Assembly: GCA_021234155.1 (NCBI GenBank)
Contig: JAJEKV010000020.1
Coordinates: 14,815,268 to 14,879,267, forward strand
DNA length: 64,000 nucleotides
Origin: Isoetes taiwanensis
Lineage: Eukaryota; Streptophyta; Lycopodiopsida; Isoetales; Isoetaceae
Direction: 5' to 3'
Position 1 is the first letter of the stretch. Each line of letters opens with the position of its first letter. Below are positions 1 to 13,252 of the stretch, one piece after another. The translations under genes were made by a program, and so were the position numbers. A model generated the notes under the pieces. The model worked only from the letters and a program-made list of their open reading frames with translations. It was not told the DNA's origin and did not search any database.

Positions 1-2385
1 ACTAGTTCATAATGTTTATGAATGCAATAGCTTAAGTATCAAGCACAAATCTAGTTAAAATGCCGAATATATGATTTCATAAGGATTGCATCCGGATACT
101 TTCACATGCGTTAATGTTTTCCAAACTAAATGGAAGATCTAGTGGCATTAGCATGTTTGGCCTATTAGCAGCCTCCTGATGGGTAGTAACAGAGAAATGA
201 TAGAATTATTTTGTTAAGAAAATGATGATCCGTAAGAGTTGACCCATGACAAACTAATTTGAACTCGTATATTTCGCCTTGATAGCTAATAGCTCATTTG
301 ACCATTGATCTTCAAGTAGAAAATATAAAGGACAAGATAATTGATATTAAATGGAAGACATAGATTAATAACAAGGTAAATTTAAAAAGAAATTTTGAGC
401 ATATAGAGGTGATCGAACATGATGGCCTCTTTGGCCAAACAAGCTTATTAAAACTAGGCACGCCGATTTAATGAGTGCCGTACAACGTAATATTATGCAC
501 ACTATTTTTGGCATGTTTGAATCCATGCACCTCGGTTTTTTCAAGAGATATGTGATTCTTTACTGTTTGCATGAGATTCTCGCCATTGGGCCGGTGGATT
601 TGACATCTAGTGTTTTTACATCTTTCGCCTTTACACCGTAGACATGAGAATAGGAAAATCCATGCAGCTTAACATATTTCTAATCATGGAAAATGAATTG
701 GATATATTTAATTTTCTTTGATATTTAATGGCATTACACCGATTGCATTGCCCGAACAAATATAGGGCAATGCTTTGTTACTTTGCTTTGCCAAGTTAGA
801 TTAGCTCCAGCCCAAAGAATGTCCGCAATGTGTGCATTGATTTGCACATTCCTAACTTTTGTTCAAACAAGATCCTTATGCTAATAGCGGTTGCCCCGAT
901 AGCAACGTTTTTTCTCAGAGATGCTTAGCCATGTGATCACTATATGATCTTTTCTTAGCATTTAGCTCGTGGTTTATTCAAGTTTGATCTACCTCGCTTG
1001 TTTCCAATATTGTAGGCGCTTTGACATTCCGCCTTTGATCTCGTAAGAATAGTTGACATTCTCGCCTTGATCTTGATCTGTAAGAATAGCTTAGACTGTT
1101 ACATGTTCATGCATGGTACTGGGTCTACATGATCAAGCTTCAGATTCAGCAGTCTGCTTTGAGGTAGGTTTTGTGCTTTATACCATCGCCGATATGGTGG
1201 AGTTGTATATATCGATTCTCGCCTTACATCCAAATTGGCCCACCATAGAATGTTCTCGATATGATTTCTAAAGGAAGTAAATGAATAATAAAAGTAGTTG
1301 GACATGGTATTTGCCTTTATGAAACGTAAATAAGTTTTCGGGACAGTTTGGTAAGCATTTGCCGATGCTAGGGTTGTACGTAACCGCAATTGCTTTCTAT
1401 TTGTTTATTAGAATATGCAAGGTGAAGGGCGAAGAGCCCAAGAGATCCGTAGCTTACCCTGTGGATGGCTCATGTTGTTACCCTTTCCAAGGCTAACATT
1501 CATCCGGGTTTCATTGCAAGTTACGGGATTTCTTGCTCTATGTGTGTTTTCCATTTATTCAAGTTGGAAAAGCTACAAGACAAGACAAGATGACATCAAG
1601 ATACATTTTGACAAATTTGTTTGAGCTCTATGGTGCTGATTTGGAAGACAAGGAAAATTCTGAACTCTATGTTTGCTTGGATATTCTAATCCCAAATCCT
1701 AGAAAAAGCAGCTTTTAGACTTCAAAAGTATTTAACATTGGTAATATAAAGATTTTGGAGAACTTTTGGATTATGAATGAAATTATGTTTATAAGCTCTA
1801 GAGAACGGGGAACTTCTTGTAGATTGTAGAATATGGTAATTGCTTTTGCCTTGATAAATGCTAACCATTTTAAGGCTTAAGTCAAATGTACACCTTGATT
1901 TGGCTTAAGGCTGCATATTGACCTAAGTGGTCTTTGCAAAAGTCCATGAAAGGTAAAAAGTCCTGCTTTTAACAGTTTAAAGGGTTTTTTTCATTAACTC
2001 CGCCTCTCTAGTTATACTAGGGACCTTAAAATGGTTGGAATACAGGTGTTTATAATTTCTTATTAATACTTATTGGATATTTATAGGGATTGGCATAGGC
2101 CGGACATGGGAATTATGATTCGCCTAAGCTGATTTTTGCTCGTATTTGGCAAAGACATAAAGGAAATCCATTCAAAAATAAAGGTAACATGACATTTGTT
2201 TTTGAAATTATGTCGATTGAATTTTTACACAAATTGGATTATAGAATGAGTTCTCGCTCTTTAAACTAGTCATTTGGCATTGGCCCACTAGGGTTATTCT
2301 GCTTGCCATTTGGCTCTCTTTAAAAGAGAGAAATAAATACTTGCAATAAGAGTTAATTAGGCAATATAGGTAGGGTAGGGCTTTG

Positions 2386-2465
2386 GCAACAAGGTCCTAC
2401 TCTCCTTGTTGCTAACTCTATGTATGACTTTTGCCCACCCCGACCTACGGTGGGGGAGGCGGCTT
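2386..2465 (+). other. two adjacent hairpins followed by a T run
   Basis: GCAACAAGG at 2386-2394 pairs with CCTTGTTGC at 2404-2412. About 20 bases further on, CCCACCCC (2434-2441) pairs with GGTGGGG (2449-2455), and a TTTTTT run follows near 2464. Stem, stem and T run look like the end of a structured transcript or of a mobile element. No RNA family was recognised. Confidence 0.3.
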
Positions 2466-3256
2466 TTTTATTATGAATAATATGCATTTAACCATATGTT
2501 ACAATACAAACTTGTCAACATATTTCATGTTTTTGAAAGTATTATATCTCATGAGATAGGTCAGCAGGCACACTTGAAGGCTTAACTTTGGCATATACAA
2601 TTGCTACGTGGTTTATTTAAAATAAGAATTTGAAAGATATCTTTGAAAAAATCTGAAAAGACGGTGTTTATTTGACTTGTTACACTTGTTCTTAGATATG
2701 AAAATGTGGCTGTTGGATATTCTTAATGATTTGACGATTTTAGGGATATGAGGCATTTTGGCTTAAAACACTAAGTTTTCAATGCACGCTGCTCAAACAA
2801 AGGTATTTTATGACCATGGTTTTCCATTAGATGGATGATGTATACAACTAGTAAAGGTCGAAAACATTTTGAGGGATGATGCCTAAAGTCAAGGTAAGAA
2901 TTAGTTATGAAGTTTAGTGCACATTTAATGGCTCTAGGAAGCGTAAAGCAATCGCTAAGATATGGAACGAACATGGTTAAAAAAGTTCCAAGGCATCTTT
3001 TGATTGCAATCGACTTTTGTTAGATGGTGGTAATGTGAAATTGCTTATATCAAAATGAAATGACCATATTGTCGAACAAATTGATAAGGCAAAGAAATAA
3101 CAAGGTTTTTAGACGAATTTGTCTTAACTATTTTATTTTAGGGTTTCGACCATGGCATTTGATGGGCAAGGAATTATGATATTGTATAATCGACGTGAGA
3201 GAACTCCAGACATCCGCACGATCGGAAAAGGTGAAACATAACCCGAATACCATGCC

Positions 3257-3340
3257 TATATATAATCGCTTTCTAACCCTAAAGTAGCGTAAATAGATCG
3301 TGAAAGGCAGCGTAATGCGATCTATATATAAAAAACCCTA
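3257..3340 (+). promoter_or_regulatory. duplicated TATA plus telo-box promoter-like segment
   Basis: A TATATATAA stretch at about 3258 is followed by AACCCTAAA at about 3275. The same pairing recurs 60 bases on: TATATATAA at 3323-3331, then AAACCCTA at 3333-3340. Telo-boxes close to a TATA box are known from plant promoters of translation genes. No downstream ORF beginning with a convincing coding sequence was found, so this may be a relic or a chance arrangement. Confidence 0.3.
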
Positions 3341-5402
3341 GAAATAGGGATATAGCATTTCGTTTTTGTCTGCCGGTTCAATCCGCCCACTTCATTTCTC
3401 GGTCGTGTTTCTGCTTTGTTTTGGTTTAGCATAACATGAAAGAGAGGAGATCCGGAATGTGGCAACCAAATTGGTGGCAAAGATATGCATGCACCTTGCA
3501 TTACACCGTGTCATTTTCATAGAAAATTGCTATAGACTCGATTGGAATCGTTGAGCAATCTGAAGTGCTATCTAGGAAGGCACAAGGAGATGCTGAAAAT
3601 TCAAATCTATGGAGAACCAAGGAAAAAAGGCAAATAAATATTCTCTTACCAAAATGGATGGTGATGTTTGCACAAGAATCGACAAATATAATTCAAGCGA
3701 ATGCAAATGGAAAATCCAAAGACAAGCAAATCAGGGTTGGAAGCATTTTGAATACATTTGGTCTGTTGATCTAGCTTGCTTAGATTTACTAGTTCATAAT
3801 GTTTATGAATGCAATAGCTTAAGTATCAAGCACAAATCTAGTTAAAATGCTTTGGAATATATGATTTCATAAGGATTGCATCCGGATACTTTCACATGCG
3901 CAATGTTTTCCAAACTAAATGGAAGATCTAGTGGCATTAGCATGTTTGGCCTATTAGCAGCCTCTCGGATGGGTAGTAACAGAGAAATGATAGAATTATT
4001 TTGTTAAGAAAAATGATGATCCGTAAGAGTTGACCCATGACAAACTAATTTGAACTGTATATTTCCATCTTGATAGCTAATAGCTCATTTGACCATTGAT
4101 CTTCAAGTAGAAAATATAAAGGACAAGATACTGATATTAAATGGAAGACATAGATTAATAACAAGGTAAATTTAAAAGAAATTTTGAGCATATAGAGGTG
4201 ATCAACATGATGGCCTCTTTGGCCAAACAAGCTTATTAAAACTAGGCACGCGATCAGCATGAGTCTTTGTGCAACAGAATATTATGCACACTATTTTTGG
4301 CATGTTTGAATCCATGCACCTCGGGTTTTCAAGAGATATGTGATTCTTTACGGTGTTTGCATGAGATTCTCGCCATTGGGCCGGTGGATTTGACATCTAG
4401 TGTTTTTTACATCTTTTCGCCTTACAATCGTAGACATGAGAATAGGAAAAATCCATGCAGCTTAACATATTTCTAATCATGGAAAATGAATTGGATATAT
4501 TTAATTTTCTTTGATATTTAATGGCATTACACCGATTGCATTGCCTCGAATAGGTCATAGGGCAATGCTTTGTTACTTTGCTTTGCCAAGTTAGATTAGC
4601 TCCAGTTCCAAAAAATGTCCGCAATGTGTGCATTGATTTGCACATTCCTAACTTTTTGTTCAAACAAGATCCTTATGCTAATAGCGGTTTGCCCGATAGC
4701 AACGTTTTTTTTTACGCATGCTTAGCCATGTGATCACTATATGATCTTTTCTTAGCATTTAGCTCGTGTTTATTCAAGTTTGATCTACCCGCTTGTTTCC
4801 AATATTGTAGGCGGTTTTGACATTCTCGCCCTTGATCTGTAAGAATAGTTGACATTCTCGCCCTTGATCTTGATCCAGAAGAATAGCTTAGACCGTTACA
4901 TGTTCATGCATGGTACCGGCTCTACATAGTTTTTTCAGTTAGTCGCTTGAGGTAGGTTTTGTGCTTTATACTCACCGCCGATATGGTGGAGTTGTATATA
5001 TCGATTCTTACGCCCTTACATCCAATTTGGCCCGCACCATAGAATGTTCCGATATGATTTCTAAAGGAAGTAAATGAATAATAAAAGTAGTTGGACATGG
5101 TATTTGCCTTTATGAAACGTAACAAGTTTTCGTGGACGGGTTTGGTAAGCATTTGGCCGATGCTAGGGTTGTACTGTAACCGCAATTGCTTTCTATTTGT
5201 TTATTAGAATATGCAAGGTGAAGGGCTTAAGAGCCCAAGAGATCCGTAAGCTTACCCGATGGCTCATGTTGTTACCCTTTCCAAGGCTAACATTCATCCG
5301 GTTTCATTGCGTGTTACGGGGTTTCTTGCTCTATGTGTGTTTTCCATTTATTCAAGTTGGAAAAGCTACAAGACAAGACAAGATGACATCGAAGATACAT
5401 TT

Positions 5403-5570
5403 TTGACAAATTTGTTTGAGCTCTATGGTGCTGATTTGGAAGACAAGGAAAAATTAAACTCTATGTTTGTCGGATATTCTAATCCCAGCCTAGAAAAGCA
5501 GCTTTTTAGACTTCAAAAAGTATTTAACATTGGTAATATAAAGATTTTTGGAGAACTTTTTGGATTATGA
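5403..5570 (+). pseudogene. short coding relic, possibly MIF4G-like
   Basis: This is an open frame of 55 codons at the end of the second tandem copy. The last residues read GNIKIFGELFGL, which resembles the GNI+FIGELFKL core motif of MIF4G domains (eIF4G family). After a one-base shift the following residues read IMNEIMF, where eIF4G has IMH/IM-E. The equivalent region of the first copy (about 1615-1720) is frame-broken. The match rests on one short motif, so the identity is weak. It could equally be non-coding sequence open by chance. No start codon or splice sites were identified with confidence. Confidence 0.2.
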
Positions 5571-5776
5571 ATGAAATTATGTTTATAAGCTCTAGAGAAC
5601 GGGGAACTTCTTGTAGATTGTAGAATATGGTAATTGCTTTTGCCTTGATAAATGCTAACCATTTTAAGGCTTAAGTCAAATGTACACCTGATTTGGCTTA
5701 AGGCTGCATATTGACCGGAAGTGGTCTTTGCAAAAGTCCATGAAAGGTAAAAGTCTGTTTTAACAGGTTTAAAGGG

Positions 5777-7275
5777 TTTTTTTTTTTTTTTTTTTTTTGA
5801 GAGAGAATGGGGTTTTTTTTTTTTCATTAATTATAGAAAAAGGTACATTGATGTGAGTGAGCCATGTAATTGACTACTCAACATTAAGCATATAAACAAA
5901 ATAGAGAAAATAGCCATAAATAATTGCTGTGCTAAACAAATAGCGGAAGTGTTTGAAAATATGAAGTCCTTGACTTCCTTATGGGGGTTATGAAACCTGC
6001 AGTGCTGCTACTGAATTAAACCAGTGGAGAACCAAAATTGAGCAACAATGATGTAAATCAGAGGCGCAATATGTAGACAAAAACACAGCAACTCCCCGAG
6101 ACAAAACCTCAGAACTCCCCGATAGTGCTCTTTTTGGATTCAGAATGAGAGGATGAAGTGTTGTAAATAGGATCATGAGGATGGGATGGCAAGATTGAAG
6201 TTCAGGAATTAGGATTTGGTAGGATATTGGATAGAAAATGATATGAATGAAGGTAGTCAAGTTTTGGCCGGTAATCACGGTTCTGCAGAATGAGAGTGTT
6301 ACCATTTCCCCCAGTTTAGCTCTTGAATTAGTCATTCGATTGGTTGTGGACATCAGAATGATGAGTGTACCATAAGCATCTGCCAAACATCTGTGATGGT
6401 AATATCATTGTCTGTAGTATTCAAATTGTTGGTCTGTCATCCTTCTGCTATTGATTTCTAGGAACCACCATAATTGCACCATTATGTGCCTCTGCAAAAC
6501 TCTATTGCCCAATCAATTTCCTGATCAGGGATGTCAGGAATGTCAATGTTTGTGATGCCTCGACTAGGCACCCGCCCATAATCCATCATCCGTATAATCA
6601 ATATCATGGAATAACCTCTTTTACGAAAAGTGTATGCTCACCGGCTCAACCATGTATTAAAATCTCTGCTAGGGTTCGTCATATAATCTTGCAGGAAGAG
6701 AATCATTGTCAGTAAGAGTAGCATTGCAGTTTAATTTAAACAAATTATGAAAGCCTATGTAATGACCAATACTATGCTACTTGTTATCCACAGAATCTCT
6801 ATCTACATGCATCTGATTAGTTGCAGCCATTTCAATGTCGTATATAACTTGTGTTTTTATCCAGTGAATAGATATTCTTTTTCCCCTATAATGACATCTA
6901 TTTCTATGTTTCCATACATTCCATAAAGCAATGAAGCATAAAGAGTTTGTGAAAGCATCATCATTCATCATGAAATCCAATAGAGTAGCAGGGCATAAAA
7001 TTTTGAAGGTATCTTCAAACCATAACCAGAAGGAGGTGAGCTTGACACACCCAAAGATATGCTCAAAAGTTTCCTCATTACCACAATCAAGAGGACAATT
7101 TGAATCAATAGGATGAGTAAGATGACTTGAGTGCCTAGAAATCATTTCCAAATTAGATAAACTCTTGTTTGCAATAAGCCAAACAAAGTAGGAGATCTTT
7201 GGGGGCAGATAGGAATGCCAAATGTTTGTGAAGAGTCTGGTTTCAGTTTCATCCGAGAAACCCCAATACAATCAA
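5777..7275 (-). mobile_element. 5'-truncated L1-type LINE, minus strand
   Basis: Poly-T runs at 5777-5798 and about 5814-5823 are the reverse complement of a poly-A tail and mark the 3' end. Upstream on the minus strand lie an RNase H-like remnant and a zf-RVT (reverse-transcriptase zinc-binding) ORF, the order expected at the 3' end of plant LINE ORF2. Similarity stops near 7275, so the copy is 5' truncated, as is usual for LINEs. It inserted into, and truncated, the second copy of the 3.79-kb tandem unit. I did not find a clear target-site duplication. Confidence 0.7.
6777..7271 (-). pseudogene. LINE ORF2 C-terminal zf-RVT domain
   Basis: This is a 164-codon open frame. Its N-terminal part has the zf-RVT pattern: W-x(5)-LPPKISYFVWL at about residues 18-32, then NCPLDCGNEETFEHIFGC at about 58-75 with the spaced Cys-Cys-His-Cys ligands, then SFW. 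In plant LINEs this domain follows the reverse transcriptase and precedes RNase H. The reverse transcriptase itself is missing because of 5' truncation. The downstream frame at 6386-5988 contains STTNRMTNSRAKL, which resembles the TTN-x-x-AEL core of RNase H with the usual Glu replaced by Lys. Both pieces are inactive. Confidence 0.8.
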
Positions 7276-8480
7276 GCCCAAAAATATGGTAAAGAATTTA
7301 ATCTTTATTCTTTAAAAGGGAAAAATAGAACTTATATTTATCATAGGCCCAAAGGCTACACTCGAGTAACATGGACATAATAGGTATATAATATCTAACT
7401 CCAAATATATATATTATCCATGAAGTCTCAGACTAGGAAATTCTAGATATCAACACGATTCTATTAATCCTGTCCCTTAACTGCTCGGCTACACTCAGGT
7501 TGCTCCCTCAACTCTGCTTACACCATGAAACAAAAGGGGGTTAGCCATAAGGGCTAAGTGGGGGTTGAGGCGCTGGTAATTTCCTAGGTACCTAGACATA
7601 CAACATGTAATGTACAGTCCAAAATGTTATTTAATCAAGGCTTACCATCATGCACCTATCCCTGTAATCACACTTGTTAACACATGTCTACACATATATA
7701 ATCATGGCACCTAATCTTCAAGATATCATGCACATCGCCATGTTAAATAGGACAATCATAAGGTGCAACCAATATTCCTCTGGGTATTGGAGTGGCCGAC
7801 TCGGCTGATCAGGTCAGTGGCATAGGGGCGGGGTAAGCCTCGTGTATACACACCCTTCCACGCTGCGTCCAGCATTGGAGGACCACTTAACCATGAGCTT
7901 GACATTGCACCCACATTGGGTATCAACGCTCCATGTTTCATGAATATATGCTAACAACTGTGGCGATAATATTAATAAGTTGTGTATTAGCCGTGAGACT
8001 TAGACCATAGAATCTAGTCTTCAGCCCCCAAAGGACTATATCAAAGAAACATTTTATGAGTAGACTAACTTGGGAGCATATTACATGGAATAAGAATTCA
8101 ATCCAAAGTAGCACATTAGACATCAACAACATGGCAAATACATATCAAGAAAGCGATGAATCAACTTAATAATCCTAGTGCAATACCAACAATTTAGCAA
8201 GGGAAAATAACACATGAGTAACGAGAGAAACAAGAACGTTAATGTCCTACCTTCAAGAACCGCGAGAGAAATAAGAACATTAATGTCCTACCTTCAAGAA
8301 CCAAAAGAGCTATGGGACAAAATGAGCTTATTCAGATTTGAACCCTAGATCTAAGTTTGCACCACAAGTCTTAATAATTTTCCTCAATCAACTCCCAATA
8401 GAAGTTATTGTAATAAAAAATCTAAAGTCAATTATTTAAAAGTGATAACCGTTTTATTTTTATTTACATTTAGGGCTGAT
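7276..8480. other. gene-free stretch, unrecognised repeat-like sequence
   Basis: There is no open frame above 65 codons and none resembles a known family. The segment at 7500-7945 has the moderately GC-rich look of LTR or UTR sequence of an element on the minus strand, but no LTR ends, primer-binding site or polypurine tract could be paired up. Confidence 0.4.
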
Positions 8481-8731
8481 TATAGTGCAATGGCGGAGGC
8501 AAAAGCGTGTGGCCTTTCAGCTATGCTCCAGAAGAAGCATTACAGTCCACCTAATCAATTAGGAATTTACTAGCTGATAGAGATGTTGATAGGCAGTTGT
8601 CAGTGAAAGAAGATCATTCAGCAGATTTTCTGAGATTTCTCGACTCTATCAACCACTCTTAGTATGACGAAATAGCCTTGCCAGAAGGTTTTAGAACCTC
8701 TCAGAGCTATATGTTGGATTATCATTACTAA

Positions 8732-9053
8732 CAGATGAAAAAGCAAATCGCTAGGAAAGCGTGGCCAACGGAACAGATGAAAAAGCAAATCGCTGGGAAA
8801 GCATGGCCAATGGAGTCTCTCATTGCAGTTTCTCCAAGGTGAAAACCATGGCTCTGGGGGGAAGGAAATATCTCTTCATCTATGAAATCAAATGACAACA
8901 GAAGCAAGCATGGCCATGATATCTAATCAACCATAGTAATGTAACTCCGGTGGAGAGCATCCACAAATTCTAAAGATTGAGCAGACTACAATGAAATGAT
9001 TGATTCCATGGTGCAAGGCATACTACAATGAAATGATTGAGTCCATGGTGCAA
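8732..9053. repeat. two short tandem duplications (42 bp and 37 bp)
   Basis: The 42-bp unit starting AGATGAAAAAGCAAATCGCT occurs at 8732 and again at 8774. A 37-bp unit starting CTACAATGAAATGATTGA/T occurs at 8986 and 9023. Both pairs differ at only a few bases. The stretch has no coding signal and leads directly into the TC microsatellite. Confidence 0.75.
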
Positions 9054-9081
9054 ACCATGACCACCCACCTGGGATTCGTCC

Positions 9082-9706
<625 letters not shown>

Positions 9707-9820
9707 GTACATTGTGCCCCAGGCTCGTGCTCTTGTGGCATCCTTTTGTGCTTACACAGTTAGATGAGACATGTGAATTTTGTACTTTTTATCTGATTAA
9801 TAAATTTTTTGGCTTTCGTC

Positions 9821-9853
<33 letters not shown>
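9707..9853 (+). mobile_element. LINE/retroposon 3' end with poly-A tail (copy 1)
   Basis: The segment runs from GTACATTGTGC to TAATAAATTTTTTGGCTTT and ends in a 30-base poly-A (9824-9853). Its reverse complement is present at 57010-57132 with the same order and the same TAATAAA-like signal before the A tail. Two independent insertions sharing a 3' end and a poly-A tail are the signature of a non-LTR retroposon. The 5' limit of this copy could not be defined. Confidence 0.7.
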
Positions 9854-9855
<2 letters not shown>

Positions 9856-12849
9856 TTACATTATGGTGTTGCATTACAACTTGAAAACTCTAAAGGTTAC
9901 ATTATGGTATTGGAGTTTGGTTGAAGCACACCTTAAAAAATCTAAAATATAACTATTACAATAGGTTTGGAGGGATCCATAAAACCCCCAGTTAGATCTT
10001 TTTTGTGCCAAAGAATACTAACTTATTGTACTAAAATATGAAATACATTTGAAATAAGAGGGCCGAGGGGAATGGCCCCGCCTGTTTTGTTTGGGTGCAA
10101 TGTTGGCCAAATTTTTGGCACCCGGCCAATATGACAAAAAAAAAAAAACACATTAAAGGTTGGGGAAGGAGGGAGAAGATCAATGGTCCAGATTCACTTG
10201 TGCTTGTGATTAGGATCCAAGGGCTCAGATCAAATTGTGTTAGTTGTTAAGCAAAAATAGTTGTTAAGCAAAAAAAAAAACAAATTTGGTTAAGGAGAAG
10301 TAGAAGACGAAAAACAAAGGATTGATGAGATGTCAAAAAGAAGTGCCAAGATCATGACAAATGGATGGTCGAGATTTGTGGAAACAAAATATAAATATCT
10401 TGTCTTCTCCTCTTTGGCTCTAGGACCTTCCATGAAGAAAGGGTAGTGGCAAACCATGGGAAAAAAAATTGAGAAACTTCTTTCCTCATGGCTCTAACTG
10501 AAGCTCTGCATGCCCCTCCAAGAATCTTTTATGTTTGCCCATATGTCTCAATGTGGTCGAAATATAGACCCTTGACTATAAGGAAAAGTCTTCGCCAAAA
10601 ACATATTGGCGCATCCTTTTTCCATACATCTATGACCTCTTTGCCATCATAGCTTTGTGCCTGCCTCATTTTGCACTAAAGGCTCAATCATTGTCATAGC
10701 CATATATTGCAAATAGACTTGCAAAAGCTCCCATTTTCATGCTTACATCATTCAACAAAGCATCTAAAGAGTTGATCTTCTTATCTGGTGGTCCAATTAC
10801 TTGATACTCCAAGAGTGATTGCTAACCTAGTATTAAGAACTAGATCAGAATGGAGCTAACTAGTTCTCTACTCACCATACTCACCATAATCAACATGTGT
10901 CATATGTATGTATAATGCATAACTTATGTCACATGTATTGTGCCACAAGATTCCATATGTCACATGTGTCATGCCATGAATGTATAGCATAAACATATGT
11001 GACATATGTATGTCACACATATATGGCATAAGATATGTGACATATGTATGTCACGTGTGCTACATTATGAGTCAATGGTGTCACACTTGTCATGTTTAGA
11101 ATTATGGCATAGCAAATATGCTATACATATGCCATAAATCATTCACATATCATAACACGTGACATATGATATAAGACTTATAGTTTATATCTGACATATG
11201 ATATAAAGGTTATAATTTACATCTGCATATCTAATGAAATTTGGAAATTAATCATTAACACAACTATTGACTAGATTTTACAAAATTAGTCAATCTAGTT
11301 ATAAAAGATAAGGAGAATCGCATAATTTTGTATGGTCAAAGGTTAAGGGGGCTCAATTATAAAGTCTAAATGTCGTAAAGGTCTAAGGCATCAAAAATAT
11401 TAAATGTCAAGATCTAGTTATTAAGCTTTAAAGGCTTATATTTTGAAGATTAAAGCGGTTATAATAAAGAAAAGATTGATGATATGGCCTAATGAAGGGT
11501 GGAGATTGTCATTGAATTAAAGATCGAGATATATTGTAGAAAAATACAAATATTTTGAAGAGAGAATCTCTCTTACTCTCTTCATATGATATGATTTAAG
11601 TTTAATGTCAAGTATAGAGCTCAGGGAGAGGTCCACAAGAATAAGTGATGAGGCTAAATCATGGGGAGCTAGAGATTAAAGGCCTAGAATATCTAAGATC
11701 ATAATAATTGGCAAAGAGAAAGAAAGACAATGCCATGCTTATATTTTAAAACCATATATAGAATTGAATTTCCTTAGAAAAATAGTTTTATTGTGCTGAC
11801 AGTTCGTCTGGAGAGGGTAGGTGGCTAGAAGGTCTTCTTGTAACTCTTTATTGTTCGAGGCATGGTTTTCAGAAAGTAAATGAAAAAATAACAAGCAACA
11901 GATGACGTGGAGCCGAGAAAAGCTTAGATTGCAGCTAGTTCAGCTCACCAGGTGTCAAAATATAGCTCCAATATGTGATAGAACATTTTTTGGTTTGAGT
12001 ATTAATTGGCCAAATCCTTTGAACTCTATGCATTTTTTTAACCCTTTCCTTTTGCCTTTCATATGTATATGAGGATTGCTCTAATGAACATCTACAATTA
12101 AATTGAGAAGCTTATCAGAAAGTTCGTCTAGGATAGTAGACATCTAATGAACTGGAATTACAAAAAATAAGAAAAGTGGTGGGTTTGCTTGCAAATTTTT
12201 TTCGCAAGCATGTGCTCTGGGTGGTAAATATATTTGGATCTTCTTTCATTACTTATTGCTTGAGTAAAAGTCATGTGCTAGGCACGATTGGGCAACGGGG
12301 TAGAGAGGTTAAGTTCCAACTGAGTTGGCATTGTATCGTCCAACATGGCAAGTAGGCGGATGTGCTCCCGCCCCAAAAAAAAGAACATTTTGAAAAAGAG
12401 GCGACAGCTTCTCCACAAATCGGAACTTGCAGGTATCAAATTCCAATGAGAAGAACTGCTACCATACTACATTCATGTGCTCCATCGTCTTGTAATGATT
12501 TGGGTCTATTAAAAAAATGTAAGGAAAAAAAATGTCTCTTACGACAGAAAACAAAACTAGAAACTAGATACGCTAAATCCTCATGTGAAAATCTAAGAAC
12601 TTACATATGACTTAAACTAGTTAAGACTTAAATTGAGGTTTGTTTGGATGATGTGATGTGATAGTTATGTTTTATACTTATCTTGCAAGCTTTCAAGCAT
12701 GTGGCGTACTTGCGCCTTCCCCCTTTCTAGGTTACTTTTGCTTCTTGCTAAATAAAGCTCCTCCAAATTGCACGATGGTGGCCCTACTACTAAGTTACAT
12801 AAGGTAAAAAAAACATGTCATTTTCAATGATTGTCCTTGTCAATGTAGT
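9854..12849. other. 3-kb gene-free AT-rich region
   Basis: No convincing coding frame is present. Small features: a 17-base direct repeat AAAGGTTACATTATGGT-like at about 9851 and 9892; a palindromic stretch at 10096-10127 (GGGTGC to GGCACCC); and the degenerate palindromic region listed separately. At about 12290-12370 there is a GC-richer segment that ends in an A run and looks SINE-like, but it lacks a clear Pol III B box. Confidence 0.4.
10880..11215. repeat. degenerate palindromic ACATATGTGACATA-type repeats
   Basis: Overlapping short units such as CATATGTGACATATGTATG and TGTCACATGTATTGTGCC recur about ten times, many of them self-complementary (CATATG, ACATGT, TATGTGACATA). This is cryptic simple sequence capable of cruciforms; no element ends were seen. 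Confidence 0.6.
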
Positions 12850-12987
12850 GATAAATAAATAAAAAAGGTATTTCAAGTTCATTGTTATTTATAATCATTC
12901 ACCGTCAATGTACTATTATAATATAGAATATCATTATAATCCTACTTCGTATCACTGTTATACTATAATCTTTCATTGTCATTCTAA
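12850..12987. repeat. dispersed AT-rich repeat interrupted by the Helitron (also at 53825-53930)
   Basis: GTCAATGTA, then TATAATATAGAATATCATTATAATC, broken here only by small differences, occurs both here and at about 53855-53905. The Helitron 3' end at 12988 abuts this repeat, so the repeat is the target sequence. Confidence 0.6.
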
Positions 12988-13020
12988 CTAGAAATGTGTG
13001 CCCGGCGATGCCGGGCATTA
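12988..13020 (-). other. Helitron 3' terminal hairpin and CTAG end
   Basis: On the minus strand, TGCCCGGCATCGCCGGGCA folds into a hairpin (stem about 8 bp). About 10 bases later comes CTAG at 12991-12988, and the next host base is T. Plant Helitrons end with such a hairpin and CTRR before a T. Confidence 0.85.
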
Positions 13021-13252
13021 GTCGTGGACGTATGAGGGCATTTATGTGCGTTAGTTGTGGTTGTGTCGTGAATGTGCACAATGCATCGAAGGCAATATAT
13101 GTGTAGGTGGAAATAGACACATATAGACATTGAACAAACTTCACCTTTTAAAGTGTACACATAATATGAAGTTCAAACAAAATGTTAAACAAATATACTG
13201 GTTCTATACGCAAATACAAAATATTTTTAGTGCAAAATGAGGTTATGTCCGT

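Larger units (their letters stand above)
1..5775. repeat. 3.79-kb tandem duplication (two copies, first one cut by window start)
   Basis: The sequence at position 1 reappears at 3788 and the two copies run side by side until about 1985 and 5775, giving a period near 3,787-3,790 bp. Between small clusters of differences, long stretches are identical. The differences concentrate in C/G-rich spots (for example around 262/4063, 1028/4823 and 1340/5130). The second copy is lost at about 5776, where a poly-T run begins, so a LINE insertion ends the similarity. The window starts inside a unit, so more copies may lie upstream. The part present only once (about 1990-3787) includes a promoter-like stretch and two hairpins. 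No intact protein gene was recognised in the unit. Confidence 0.9.

Noticed and set aside
7776-7860. tRNA-Ser-like string GGAGTGGCCGACTCGGCTG
   Set aside because: No cloverleaf and no T-arm GGTTCAANNC at the right distance.
12290-12375. Possible SINE or tRNA-like segment before an A run
   Set aside because: No convincing A and B boxes with correct spacing and no second copy in the window.
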